A stretch of 26,200 nucleotides of DNA from an uncultured Demequina sp. (GTDB lineage Bacteria > Actinomycetota > Actinomycetes > Actinomycetales > Demequinaceae). The position numbers and the translations under genes were made by a program. The notes below the pieces were generated by a model. It ran no database searches and was not told the origin of the DNA. It saw only the letters and a program-made list of their open reading frames with translations. The stretch covers positions 1 through 26,200 of the forward strand of contig CALALQ010000109.1 in NCBI GenBank assembly GCA_937925595.1, in the 5' to 3' direction. Shown piece after piece: positions 15,010 to 24,835 of the stretch (within the stretch, counting starts at the first letter, position 1; each line of letters starts with the position of its first letter).

Positions 15010-16791
15010 CTACGACTTGTTCCTGACCTTCGCGTAGATCTCTTCCACGACGTGCTTGTAGTTGCTCAGCACGTTGGCGCGGCGCACCTTGAGCGACGCG
15101 GTGAGTTCTTCGCGCGCCTCCGAGAAAGAGTGCGGAAGGATGCGGAACTCCCGGATGGCCTCCGCCCGGGAGACGTTCTCGTTAGCCGAGGTCACGGCGC
15201 GGCCAATCAGGTCCCGCACTCGCTCGTCCTGCGCCGCCTCTTCCACCGACATCGCAGGCAGGCCGTGGGAGTCGAGCCAGTTGGGAAGCATCACATCATC
15301 GAGCGCGACGAGCGCGGACACGAAGTGACGGCCATCGCCAAGCACCACCGTGTCCTGAATCGCGGGATGCGTACGCATCGCGTCCTCGAGCACCGCGGGC
15401 TGCACGTTCTTCCCGGAGCTCAGCACCAGGATCTCCTTCTTGCGACCCACCACGGAGAGGCAGCCGTCCACGATCTGCCCAAGGTCACCCGTCGCAAACC
15501 AGCCGTCATGCATCACGGCCGCCGTAGCGTCGGGCTGATTCCAGTAGCCCTTGAACAGGTTAGCTCCGCGCGTGAGGATCTCGCCGTCCTCCGCGAGCTT
15601 GATCTCGCAGCCCGCGATGGGGTGGCCTACGGTGCCCATCGTGCGCGTGGGCTCGGGAGTGCCGCCGGCCGCGGCGGTGGTCTCCGTCAGGCCGTAGCCC
15701 TGCATCACCGTGACGCCGACGCCCTCGAAGAAGTAGCCGATGTCCTCGGACAGTCGCGCGCCGCCCGAAAGCGCATAGCGGAGCTGACCGCCCAGCGCCT
15801 CGCGAATCTTTGACAGCACCAGACGGTCCGCGATGCGGTGACGGGCGCGCAGCCCTGCGCTCACGCGGCCGCGCTCGGTCGCCGCATACTGACGCGCAAC
15901 CCTCGCCGCCCAGCGGAAGATGCGCTTCTTCACACCCCGCTGCGCAGCGTCCGCGCGGTTGTACACGGTCTCCAGCACGCGGGGCACCAGCACCAGCACA
16001 GTGGGCTTGAAGCTCACCATGTCCGCAGCGAGCGTCCTGTGACTGGGCGCGAAGCCGATCACCGTGTACGACGACAGTGCGAGCATCATCGCGAGTCGCC
16101 CAAACACATGTGCGAGCGGCAGGAACAGCAGCAGCCTCGACTCGCCCGCGACAATCCCGCCGAACTCCGGATCGCGCTCGATGTTCAGGCAGTGGTCCAC
16201 GAAGTTGCCGTGGCTGAGCATCGCTCCCTTGGGCCGGCCCGTGGTGCCCGAGGTGTAAATGATCGTCGCAAGGTCATCCGGCTGGACGTTCGCCGTGCGC
16301 TCGTCCAGTTCCCGGTCCGTGACCTGCTCACCTTCGGCGGCAAGCGCGTCCAGCTCGCTCATCACCAGGGCACGGCCCGACGCTTCGGTCACCACTTCTG
16401 CCCTCTCAGGGGTGTCGGTGGCCACCAGGCTGATGCCAGCGTCGGCAAGGATCCAGGCGACCTGCTTGGCGGAGGACGACGGGTAGATGGGGACGGTGAT
16501 GGCGCCAGCGGCGAGCGCGGCGAAGTCGGAGACTGCCCATTCGTAGCGCGTGTCGCCCATGATGCCCACGCGATCGCCGGGGGCGACGCCACGAGCGATG
16601 AGGCCCTTGGCGACCGCGCGCACCTGCGCGTAGAAGTCCTCGAGAGTGATGGAGTGCCAGGCGCCGTCCGCGTCCTTGATCTCCGCGAAGATCGCGTCCG
16701 GGCGCTCCGCCGCGCGCTGGGCAAGCAGTCCCGTCAGGTGGGTGCGCTCCTTCGCCGAGACGAGAGTCGGCGAGGACATCTCAGTCCGCAT
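15010..16791 (-). CDS. Long-chain fatty acid--CoA ligase (FadD15-like)
   Basis: 593-aa AMP-forming acyl-CoA synthetase, which activates fatty acids to acyl-CoA through an acyl-adenylate. The P-loop-like AMP motif is YTSGTTGRPKGA (169-180), followed by GYGLTETTAAAGG, the hinge/adenylate motif FATGDLGQIVDGCLSVVGRKKE and the C-terminal K of GKNVQPAVLED. The domain order and length match the FadD15 branch. I start at ATG 16791 (MRTEMSSPTL) because a -10-like TAGACT ends exactly 7 nt before it, which would make the transcript leaderless; an ATG at 16779 is an alternative. A 22-bp palindromic operator overlaps the promoter. It is a single-gene unit. Confidence 0.92.
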   Translation of the reverse strand: MRTEMSSPTLVSAKERTHLTGLLAQRAAERPDAIFAEIKDADGAWHSITLEDFYAQVRAVAKGLIARGVAPGDRVGIMGDTRYEWAVSDFAALAAGAITVPIYPSSSAKQVAWILADAGISLVATDTPERAEVVTEASGRALVMSELDALAAEGEQVTDRELDERTANVQPDDLATIIYTSGTTGRPKGAMLSHGNFVDHCLNIERDPEFGGIVAGESRLLLFLPLAHVFGRLAMMLALSSYTVIGFAPSHRTLAADMVSFKPTVLVLVPRVLETVYNRADAAQRGVKKRIFRWAARVARQYAATERGRVSAGLRARHRIADRLVLSKIREALGGQLRYALSGGARLSEDIGYFFEGVGVTVMQGYGLTETTAAAGGTPEPTRTMGTVGHPIAGCEIKLAEDGEILTRGANLFKGYWNQPDATAAVMHDGWFATGDLGQIVDGCLSVVGRKKEILVLSSGKNVQPAVLEDAMRTHPAIQDTVVLGDGRHFVSALVALDDVMLPNWLDSHGLPAMSVEEAAQDERVRDLIGRAVTSANENVSRAEAIREFRILPHSFSEAREELTASLKVRRANVLSNYKHVVEEIYAKVRNKS

Positions 16792-16798
16792 GCGTCCG

Positions 16799-16824
16799 AG
16801 TCTAACTTACGGTGCCGTAAGTTA
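16799..16824 (-). promoter_or_regulatory. fadD promoter with palindromic operator
   Basis: TAACTTACGG (16803-16812) and CCGTAAGTTA (16815-16824) form a perfect 10-bp palindrome with a 2-bp centre. A -10-like TAGACT (16804 to 16799, minus strand) overlaps its edge. The palindrome fills the space between -10 and -35 and would block RNA polymerase. The shape fits a TetR-type fatty-acid-responsive repressor site; no such repressor gene is in the window. Confidence 0.75.
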
Positions 16825-17060
16825 CCGGGCTAGCAGGCGGGACTTCGCTCCCGGCGTACGGGTCTCGCGTGCTGCGTGTCGATTGCGCCCGGAATCCAGG
16901 GCCTCGAGCGCGCTGCGTGTCGGTTTCGGCTGCCCGCGCCCTCTACACCCGCGAGTGCGGTCACGCGCGGCGGAGCACCGCAATCGACACGCAGGAGGTA
17001 TCAGGCCCACGAAACCGGGCGCAATCGACACGCTGGATGCGCGAGGGCAGTCGAGCGCAA
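16825..17060. repeat. Intergenic inverted repeats of a CGTGTCGATTGCG-type element
   Basis: The gap between fadD and ilvE (16792-17102) holds no gene I can support. It contains a 19-bp element starting GCGTGTCGATTGCGCCCGG at 16874-16892, whose exact reverse complement is at 17015-17033. A shorter inverted copy lies at 16979-16994 and a partial direct copy (CTGCGTGTCG) at 16913-16922. The arrangement resembles a dispersed REP-like palindromic element, possibly shared by other intergenic regions of the genome. Confidence 0.7.
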
Positions 17061-17099
17061 GCGAAAGGGCGGCCGCGTCTCGCGCGACCGCCCTTTCGC
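17061..17099 (-). terminator. Hairpin downstream of ilvE
   Basis: GCGAAAGGGCGG (17061-17072) pairs perfectly with CCGCCCTTTCGC (17088-17099): a 12-bp stem 3 nt beyond the ilvE stop codon. There is no U-run on the minus strand, so it may act as an RNA 3'-end stabiliser or a weak terminator. Confidence 0.6.
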
Positions 17100-17102
17100 T
17101 GA

Positions 17103-18218
17103 CTAGACCAGCCGGCGCATCCAGCCGTGCGTGTCCTCCGCGCGGCCGTACTGAATGTCTGTGAGCCGCTCGCGAATCGCAGTGGTCACCGGACCGGGCT
17201 CACCGTCGCCAACGGTCAGCTCGAAGTCATCGGACCCGAACTTGCCGATCGGCGTCACCACGGCGGCAGTGCCGCACGCGAAGACCTCGGCGATGGTGCC
17301 GTTCTCGAGACCAGCACGCACCTCGACGAGCGGGATGTCGCGCTCCACGACCTTCTGGTCCTGCTCCCCCAGCAGTTCGATGACAGAGGATCGCGTGATG
17401 CCCTCGAGGATGTTGCCGTTGATGACCGGGGTCACGACGGTGCCGTCCGCCATGACGATGAACACGTTCATGCCGCCCAGTTCCTCGAGCAGCGTGCCGT
17501 GGCGCGCGTCGAGGTACAGCACCTGCTCGTAGCCACGGTCGTACGCGGCCATCTGCGGCATGAGCGACGCGGCGTAGTTGCCGCCGCACTTCGCGGCGCC
17601 CGTGCCACCAGGGCCGGCGCGGTGATAGTCCTTCTCGATCCAGATGCTCACAGGCTTGAGGCCGGACGCGAAGTACGGTCCAACCGGCGACGCGATCACG
17701 AGGTACTCAACGTGCTTAGCAGGCCTTACACCCAGGAACGCTTCCTGCGCGAACATGAACGGACGCAGGTACAGGCTCGACTCCTCGGCCCCGGGAACCC
17801 ATGCGGCGTCCTGGCGCACGAGCGCCTCGATGGACCCAATGAAGTCCTCGACAGGCAGCTGCGGGAGCGCGAGTCGCCACGCGGAGCGGTTCAGCCGCTC
17901 GGCGTTGGCCTGCGGCCGGAACGCCCAGATCGAGCCGTCCTCCCACCGGTATGCCTTAAGCCCCTCGAAGACCTCCTGCCCGTAGTGCAGGACGGCCGAC
18001 GCTGGGTCCAGCGTGAGCGGTGCGTACGCCTCAACCCGACGGTCGTGCCAACCCTCGCCCTCGGTCCACGTCACGCGAGCCATGTGGTCGGTGAACTGGA
18101 CGCCAAAGCGCAGGTCAGCCAGAGCGTCGGCCCGTTCCTGATCGGTGTGGGGCGCGGCGCTGGGAACTACCCGAAAAGCCTCCACGCTCGATGGAGATTC
18201 GGCGGCCGTGGTGCTCAT
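17103..18218 (-). CDS. ilvE: Branched-chain amino acid aminotransferase
   Basis: 371-aa fold-type IV PLP enzyme that interconverts branched-chain 2-oxoacids and Ile, Leu or Val using glutamate. The PLP lysine is Lys210 in GTGAAKCGGNYAAS. Other family features are HYGQEVFEGLKAYRW (78-92), SLYLRPFMFA (148-157), and EELGGMNVF. Length and start (ATG 18218, behind GGAAGGAG) are normal. It is the last gene of the ilvBNC-leuB-ilvE run, 52 nt after leuB. That gap carries a 20-bp near-palindrome (18238-18257) almost identical to one at the merR start, so ilvE may have separate control. Confidence 0.94.
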   Translation of the reverse strand: MSTTAAESPSSVEAFRVVPSAAPHTDQERADALADLRFGVQFTDHMARVTWTEGEGWHDRRVEAYAPLTLDPASAVLHYGQEVFEGLKAYRWEDGSIWAFRPQANAERLNRSAWRLALPQLPVEDFIGSIEALVRQDAAWVPGAEESSLYLRPFMFAQEAFLGVRPAKHVEYLVIASPVGPYFASGLKPVSIWIEKDYHRAGPGGTGAAKCGGNYAASLMPQMAAYDRGYEQVLYLDARHGTLLEELGGMNVFIVMADGTVVTPVINGNILEGITRSSVIELLGEQDQKVVERDIPLVEVRAGLENGTIAEVFACGTAAVVTPIGKFGSDDFELTVGDGEPGPVTTAIRERLTDIQYGRAEDTHGWMRRLV

Positions 18219-18237
18219 CAGGGTGCTCCTTCCGGGA

Positions 18238-18257
18238 ATAGTTAGCGTGCTAAGTAT
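18238..18257. promoter_or_regulatory. 20-bp near-palindrome upstream of ilvE
   Basis: Read on the minus strand it is ATACTTAGCACGCTAACTAT. It matches the element at 24816-24835 at 19 of 20 positions. It lies 19 nt upstream of the ilvE start, between leuB and ilvE. Its symmetry suggests a dimeric repressor or activator site. Confidence 0.7.
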
Positions 18258-18270
18258 TTCTGAGCCGAAC

Positions 18271-19308
18271 CTACCCGCGGATGCGGGCGGCTAGCGCGTC
18301 GCCCACCTCAACAGTGGTTCTACCAGGGGTTTTGGTGGCGGCGTCCTCGGCCACGGCGTTCTCGACGCGAGCGGCGAGCTCCGGGTGGCCAAGGAAGTCC
18401 AGCAGCATCGCGACGGACAGCACCGTCGCAGATGGGTCCGCGATGCCCTTGCCGGCGATGTCGGGGGCAGAGCCGTGGACGGGCTCGAACATCGACGGCC
18501 CCGTCTTGTCGGGATTCACATTGCCCGACGCTGCGAGGCCAATTCCGCCACTCACCGCCGCGGCCTGGTCAGTGAGGATGTCGCCGAACAGGTTGTCGGT
18601 GACGATCACGTCGAAGCGCGAGGGATCGGTGGTCATGACGATCGTTGCCGCGTCGATGTGGAGGTAGTCCCACGTGACCTCGGGGAACTCGGGCGCCACG
18701 GACTCGACCGTGCGGCGCCACAGGTGACCCGCGTGCACCAGCACGTTGTGCTTGTGCACCAGAGTGAGCTTCTTGCGCTCACGGCCTGCGGCCACGGAGA
18801 ACGCGTAGCGGACCACGCGCTCCACGCCATGACGGGTGTTCACGGACACCTCGGTCGCGATCTCGTGGGCTGTGTCGACGCGCAGCGCGCCGCCGTTGCC
18901 CACGTACGGACCTTCGGTACCCTCGCGCACCACCACGAAGTCAATGTTGCCGGGCTCACGCAGCGGCGACACCTCACCGGGGTACAGGCGCGAGGGTCGC
19001 AGGTTGACGTACTGGTCAAGCTCGAAGCGCAGCTTGAGCAGCAGGCCACGCTCGAGCACGCCCGAGGGCACCGACGGGTCGCCGATCGCACCAAGGAGGA
19101 TCACGTCGTGGCTGGCAATAGCCGCGAGGTCCTCATCGGTGAGCGTCTCGCCCGTGGCGTGCCAGCGTCGGGCACCTAGGTCAAACTCAGTGGTCTCGAA
19201 GGTGATGTCGGTGCCTTCGGTGGCGGCGGAAAGGCACTTCAGGCCCTCCGCGACCACCTCGGGACCAATGCCGTCACCGGCGACAACCGCAAGGCGGTAG
19301 GTCGTCAC
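18271..19308 (-). CDS. leuB: 3-isopropylmalate dehydrogenase
   Basis: 345-aa decarboxylating dehydrogenase. It oxidises 3-isopropylmalate in leucine synthesis and, in organisms using CimA, the equivalent beta-methylmalate step giving 2-oxobutyrate. Markers: GDGIGPEVV (11-19), [26 protein letters not shown], and the nucleotide-site region [17 protein letters not shown]. It starts at GTG 19308 behind GGGAGGAC, 14 nt after the ilvC stop, inside the ilv operon. The leuACD genes are not in this window. Confidence 0.94.
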   Translation of the reverse strand: MTTYRLAVVAGDGIGPEVVAEGLKCLSAATEGTDITFETTEFDLGARRWHATGETLTDEDLAAIASHDVILLGAIGDPSVPSGVLERGLLLKLRFELDQYVNLRPSRLYPGEVSPLREPGNIDFVVVREGTEGPYVGNGGALRVDTAHEIATEVSVNTRHGVERVVRYAFSVAAGRERKKLTLVHKHNVLVHAGHLWRRTVESVAPEFPEVTWDYLHIDAATIVMTTDPSRFDVIVTDNLFGDILTDQAAAVSGGIGLAASGNVNPDKTGPSMFEPVHGSAPDIAGKGIADPSATVLSVAMLLDFLGHPELAARVENAVAEDAATKTPGRTTVEVGDALAARIRG

Positions 19309-19322
19309 AGCGCAGTCCTCCC

Positions 19323-20925
<1,603 letters not shown>

Positions 20926-20928
20926 GGA

Positions 20929-22764
20929 CTACTCCTCGCGGTCCCACTGCGGCGCGATGCCGCGTGCGTACTGGATCTCGTCGTTTGAGGTGCCGGCGGC
21001 GACCATGGGCCACACCATCGCGTCGCGAGACACGGTGAAGTCCACGACCACGGGCTGGTCGTTGATCTCGTTGGCGCGCTTGATGGTGGCGTCAACGTCA
21101 GCGTCGGACTCGCAGCGCAGACCCACGCAGCCCATTGCCTCCGCGAGCTTCACGAAGTCGGGGGTGCGCACGGTGCCGTGGCCCGTGTGCAGGTCCGTGT
21201 TGGAGTAGCGCTGGTTGTAGAACAGCGTCTGCCACTGGCGCACCATGCCGAGCGACGAGTTGTTGATGACCGCGACCTTGATGGGTATCTCGTTGAGCGC
21301 GCAGGTCACAAGCTCCTGGTTGGTCATCTGGAAGCAGCCGTCACCGTCGATCGCCCACACCGTCTTGTCCGGAGCGCCCACCTTGGCACCCATCGCGGCA
21401 GGCACGGAGAAGCCCATGGTTCCGAGGCCACCGGAGTTGATCCACGTGTTGGGGTGCTCGTACTTGATGAACTGGCTCGCCCACATCTGGTGCTGGCCAA
21501 CTCCCGCGGTGAAGATCGTCGAATCGGCGTCGTTGAGCTCGCCCAGGCGCTGGATGACGTGCTGGGGACTGCTCAGTCCGTCTTCGGTGGGCGTGTAGCC
21601 CAGCGCGTACGTCTCTCGCCACGCGTCGAGCTGCTTCCACCATGCCTCGAGGTCCGGCTTGCCGTGCTTGCGGTGCTCCTCCTCGAGTGCGGGGACCAGG
21701 TCCGCGAGCACGTCCTTGAGGTCGCCGACGATCGGGACGTCGACGGCACGGTTCTTGCCGATTTCCGCGGGGTCGATGTCCGCGTGGACGATCACCGCGT
21801 TGGGCGCGAAGCTGTCGAGCTTGCCCGTGACGCGGTCGTCGAAGCGTGCGCCGAGCGCGACGATCAGGTCCGCCTTCTGCAGCGCCGCAACGGCCGCGAC
21901 GGTGCCGTGCATTCCGGGCATGCCCAGGTGCTGCGGGTGGCTGTCGGGCAGCGCGCCGCGGGCCATGAGGGTGGTCACCACAGCGGCGCCGCTCAGGTCC
22001 GTGAGCTTGCGAAGACCGGCCGACGCTCCGGAACGGATCACGCCGCCGCCCACGTAGAGCACGGGTCGCCGACTCGTGGCGAGCAGGCGGGCAGCTTCAG
22101 AGATCGTCTTGGAGTGGGGCTTGGTTCCCGCGTTGAAGCCAGGCAGGTCGATGCGCGTGGGCCAGTGGAACTGGGTCTGCGACTGGAGAGCCGACTTGGC
22201 GACGTCGACGAGGACCGGGCCCGGGCGTCCGTGCGTGGCGATGTAGAACGCCTCGGCGACGGCGCGAGGGATGTCCGCAGCGTCGGTCACCAGCATGTTG
22301 TGCTTGGTGATGGGCTGGGTGATGCCCACGATGTCCGCCTCCTGGAAGGCGTCAGTCCCGATGAAGCTCGCGCCAACCTGGCCGGTGATCGCGACCATGG
22401 GGATCGAGTCCATGTTCGCGTCGGCGATGGGCGTGACGAGGTTCGTCGCACCCGGGCCGGACGTGGCGATGCACACGCCGGGGCGGCCCGTCGCGTGCGC
22501 ATAGCCCTGTGCAGCGTGACCGGCACCCTGCTCGTGGCGAACGAGGATGTGACGCAGCTGGTTCGAATCCAGCAGCGGGTCATAGGCGGGAAGGATCGCG
22601 CCGCCCGGGAGGCCGAACACGTCAGTCGCGCCAGCGAGCTCCAGCGAGCGGATGAGCGCCTGGGCGCCCGTCATGGGTTCGCCCGAGTCCTGAACGGTGA
22701 CGGCGGGAGTTGTCGCGGGGCGCGTGCGCACCGCTGAGGGCTTCGGCGTTTCGACCTGTGCCAT
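20929..22764 (-). CDS. ilvB: Acetolactate synthase large (catalytic) subunit
   Basis: 611-aa thiamine diphosphate enzyme that forms acetolactate and acetohydroxybutyrate. Glu78 in [16 protein letters not shown] is the conserved ThDP-activating glutamate; the ThDP motif begins [14 protein letters not shown] at about 474. FAD-site and central-domain features (MLGMHGT-like [20 protein letters not shown]) are present. It has the usual variable N-terminal extension before [12 protein letters not shown]. The ATG at 22764 follows GATCAGGAGAGAAG. Transcription reaches it only if the attenuator at 22817-22848 is bypassed. Confidence 0.96.
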   Translation of the reverse strand: MAQVETPKPSAVRTRPATTPAVTVQDSGEPMTGAQALIRSLELAGATDVFGLPGGAILPAYDPLLDSNQLRHILVRHEQGAGHAAQGYAHATGRPGVCIATSGPGATNLVTPIADANMDSIPMVAITGQVGASFIGTDAFQEADIVGITQPITKHNMLVTDAADIPRAVAEAFYIATHGRPGPVLVDVAKSALQSQTQFHWPTRIDLPGFNAGTKPHSKTISEAARLLATSRRPVLYVGGGVIRSGASAGLRKLTDLSGAAVVTTLMARGALPDSHPQHLGMPGMHGTVAAVAALQKADLIVALGARFDDRVTGKLDSFAPNAVIVHADIDPAEIGKNRAVDVPIVGDLKDVLADLVPALEEEHRKHGKPDLEAWWKQLDAWRETYALGYTPTEDGLSSPQHVIQRLGELNDADSTIFTAGVGQHQMWASQFIKYEHPNTWINSGGLGTMGFSVPAAMGAKVGAPDKTVWAIDGDGCFQMTNQELVTCALNEIPIKVAVINNSSLGMVRQWQTLFYNQRYSNTDLHTGHGTVRTPDFVKLAEAMGCVGLRCESDADVDATIKRANEINDQPVVVDFTVSRDAMVWPMVAAGTSNDEIQYARGIAPQWDREE

Positions 22765-22816
22765 CTTCTCTCCTGATCGTGGGTGGTGAGGCGGTTCTCG
22801 TATCCGCCTCGCATAG

Positions 22817-22848
22817 AAAAACCCCTCGGCCCTGGTGGCTTTCGGGGT
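22817..22848 (-). terminator. Terminator of the ilvB attenuator
   Basis: On the minus strand ACCCC (22848-22844) pairs with GGGGT (22825-22821), with inner GCC/GGC pairs and a final T-run (22821-22817). Its 3' arm (GGCCGAGG, 22831-22824) can instead pair, with one mismatch, with CCTCAGCC (22876-22869) upstream, which would act as an antiterminator. Confidence 0.8.
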
Positions 22849-22850
22849 CT

Positions 22851-22895
22851 GCGCGCGGACTGTTGCCTGGCTGAGGACTCTAAGTGTCCGCGCGC
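22851..22895 (-). promoter_or_regulatory. Alternative stems in the ilvB leader RNA
   Basis: GCGCGCGGAC (22895-22886, in the last leader codons) pairs perfectly over 10 bp with GTCCGCGCGC (22860-22851). The loop between them contains CCTCAGCC (22876-22869), the putative antiterminator strand. A ribosome stalled on Ile/Val codons would cover the first arm and free CCTCAGCC to disrupt the terminator. A ribosome reaching the stop codon would cover CCTCAGCC and let the terminator form. Confidence 0.7.
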
Positions 22896-22924
22896 CCAGT
22901 AACTACTACGAGAATCGCCTGCAT
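22880..22924 (-). CDS. Ile-Leu-Val leader peptide of the ilvB operon
   Basis: Fifteen codons encoding [14 protein letters not shown] and a TAG stop. The run Ile-Leu-Val-Val-Val covers all three branched-chain products made by the operon, matching the attenuated ilvBNC leaders known from Corynebacterium. It is 116 nt upstream of ilvB. There is no Shine-Dalgarno sequence. A promoter ends 7 nt before the ATG, so the mRNA probably starts with the AUG itself. Confidence 0.88.
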   Translation of the reverse strand: MQAILVVVTGRADT

Positions 22925-22931
22925 GGGAAGG

Positions 22932-22961
22932 ACTCTACGCCTGCGTAGGTGCGCTTGTCAC
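22932..22961 (-). promoter_or_regulatory. Promoter of the ilvB leader and operon
   Basis: -35 GTGACA (22961-22956), 18-nt spacer, -10 TAGAGT (22937-22932), then 7 nt to the leader ATG at 22924. An inverted repeat CCACAAT/ATTGTGG (22971-22977, 22983-22989) lies just upstream of the -35 and could be an operator or the ilvD 3' hairpin. Confidence 0.75.
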
Positions 22962-23060
22962 CATCTGGAGCCACAATCTCGCATTGTGGTTCACAGTCTT
23001 ACATATTGAGACAAAGTGCGTGGCGCCGTGTAGCGGGCGCAGCCCCACGTCGTGGCTGGC

Positions 23061-24730
23061 TCAGCCCAGCACCGCGCCCCTAGAAGCAGAGCCCACAAGC
23101 TTCGCGTACTTGGCGAGCACACCGCGCGTATAGACGGGGGGCAGCGGCTCCCAGCCCTCTCGACGCTTGGCGAGCTCCTCCTCCGACACGTGCAGCTCGA
23201 GCGTGCCGTTGGCAACGTCCAAGGTGATCTTGTCGCCGTCGCGCACGAACGCGATGGGGCCGCCATCGACGGCCTCGGGCGCGATGTGGCCAACGCACAG
23301 TCCCGTGGTGCCGCCGGAGAAGCGACCGTCCGTGACCAGCAGCACGTCCTTGCCAAGACCCGCGCCCTTGATGGCGCCGGTGATGGCGAGCATCTCGCGC
23401 ATGCCGGGTCCGCCCTTGGGGCCTTCGTAGCGGATCACGACGCAGTCGCCGGCCTTGATGGTGCCGTCCTCAAGCGCGTCGAGCGCGGCGCGCTCGCGGT
23501 CGAAGACGCGCGCAGTCGCCTCAAACACGTCGTTATCGAAGCCAGCGGACTTCACCACCGCGCCTTCGGGAGCGAGCGATCCCTTGAGGATCGTGATGCC
23601 GCCGGTCTTGTGAATGGGGTTGTTGAGAGCACGCACCACGCGGCCATCGATCTTCGCGGGCTTGAGCTCCGCCATGTTCTCCGCGAGCGTCTTGCCGGTC
23701 ACGGTGAGCACGTCGCCGTGCAGCAGGCCCGCCTCGAGCAGTGTGTTCATGACCGCGGGCACGCCGCCAACGCGGTCGACGTCGTTCATGACGAACTTGC
23801 CGAACGGCTTGAGGTCGCCAAGGTGCGGTACCTTGGCTGCCACGCGAGCGAAGTCGTCGAGTGTGAGGTCCACCTCTGCCTCGTTCGCGATCGCGAGCAG
23901 GTGGAGCACCGCGTTGGTGGAGCCACCAAAGGCCATGACCACGGCGATGGCGTTCTCAAACGCCTCCTTGGTCATGATGTCGCGAGCGGTGATGCCAAGG
24001 CGAAGCATGTTGACCACGGCCTCACCGGACTTGTGCGCGTAGTAGTCACGGCGTCGGTCAGCGGACGGCGGGGACGCCGAACCTGGGATTGACATGCCAA
24101 GCGCCTCACCCACGGAAGCCATGGTGTTTGCCGTGTACATGCCGCCGCACGCTCCCTCACCGGGGCAGATGGCCTTCTCGATCGCGAGGCGGTCCTCCTC
24201 GGACATGAGGCCGCGAGCGCATGCGCCCACCGCCTCGAACGCGTCGATGATCGTGACGTCCTTCGAGGTGCCGTCCGACAGCGTGACGTGGCCCGGCATG
24301 ATCGAACCCGCGTAGAGGAATACAGAGGCGAGGTCGAGGCGCGCGGCCGCCATGAGCATGCCGGGAAGCGACTTGTCGCAGCCGGCGAGCAGCACCGAGC
24401 CGTCGAGGCGCTCGGCCATCATCACGGTCTCCACGGAGTCGGCGATGATGTCGCGGCTCACGAGCGAGAAGTGCATGCCCTCGTGGCCCATCGAGATGCC
24501 GTCGGGTAGCCGCCGCCAGCGTGCACACCGTTCTTGGAGGCGGCGGCAAGGCGCTGGAGGGAGAGGTTGCAGGGCGTGATCTCGTTCCACGAGCTCGCGA
24601 TGCCGATCTGCGGCTTGGCGAAGTCTTCGTCGCCCAGTCCCACCGCGCGGAGCATGCCGCGTGAGGCGGTTGCCTCCAGTCCGTCGGTGACCTGGCGAGA
24701 GCGGGGCTTGATGTCGGGCGTTGACGTCAT
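23061..24730 (-). pseudogene. ilvD: Dihydroxy-acid dehydratase gene with a frameshifting deletion
   Basis: IlvD dehydrates dihydroxy-isovalerate and -methylvalerate and carries an Fe-S cluster. Residues 1-75 (from ATG 24730) are normal, with Cys54 in [10 protein letters not shown], ending [10 protein letters not shown]. The conserved continuation resembling P(M)[18 protein letters not shown] is interrupted: at 24503/24504 the frame jumps straight to [10 protein letters not shown], with about 28 nt (9-10 residues) missing. The remaining 480 residues are normal in the other frame, including CDKSLPGM and [13 protein letters not shown]. Either a real disabling deletion or a sequence error. A -10-like TAGACT ends 6 nt before the ATG. 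Confidence 0.85.
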
Positions 24731-24786
24731 GCGGGCAGTCTAGAACCGGCCCGACGCTGTGGTTGCGGCAGGCGCGAAAACTCGCC

Positions 24787-24817
24787 TTGACGTTGACGCC
24801 ACGTCAACTTCTACGAT
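24787..24817 (+). promoter_or_regulatory. merR promoter with 19-bp spacer and dyad
   Basis: -35 TTGACG (24787-24792) and -10 TACGAT (24812-24817) are separated by 19 bp, the long spacing typical of MerR-regulated promoters. The dyad GTTGACG/CGTCAAC (24792-24798 and 24802-24808, 3-bp centre) fills the spacer. The -10 is 7 nt from the ATG at 24825. Confidence 0.75.
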
Positions 24818-24835
24818 ACTTAGCATGCTAACTAT
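24816..24835. promoter_or_regulatory. 20-bp near-palindrome over the merR start codon
   Basis: ATACTTAGCATGCTAACTAT overlaps the -10 region, the start codon and first codons of the MerR gene. Its core TTAGCATGCTAA is a perfect palindrome. The element upstream of ilvE (18238-18257) matches it at 19 of 20 positions in inverted orientation. Confidence 0.75.

Noticed and set aside
21178..22737. 519-codon plus-strand frame antisense to ilvB
   Set aside because: Mirrors ilvB exactly, has no ribosome site, and shows no motif of its own.
22971..22989. CCACAAT/ATTGTGG hairpin as the ilvD terminator
   Set aside because: Only 7 bp, no U-run, and it adjoins the -35 of the ilvB leader promoter, so an operator is as likely; not called as a terminator.
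23061..24590. ilvD read as an intact shorter gene starting at 24590
   Set aside because: The first 29 codons of that frame are antisense-like and replace the conserved N-terminus with Cys54, which is present in the other frame; the gene is frameshifted, not short.
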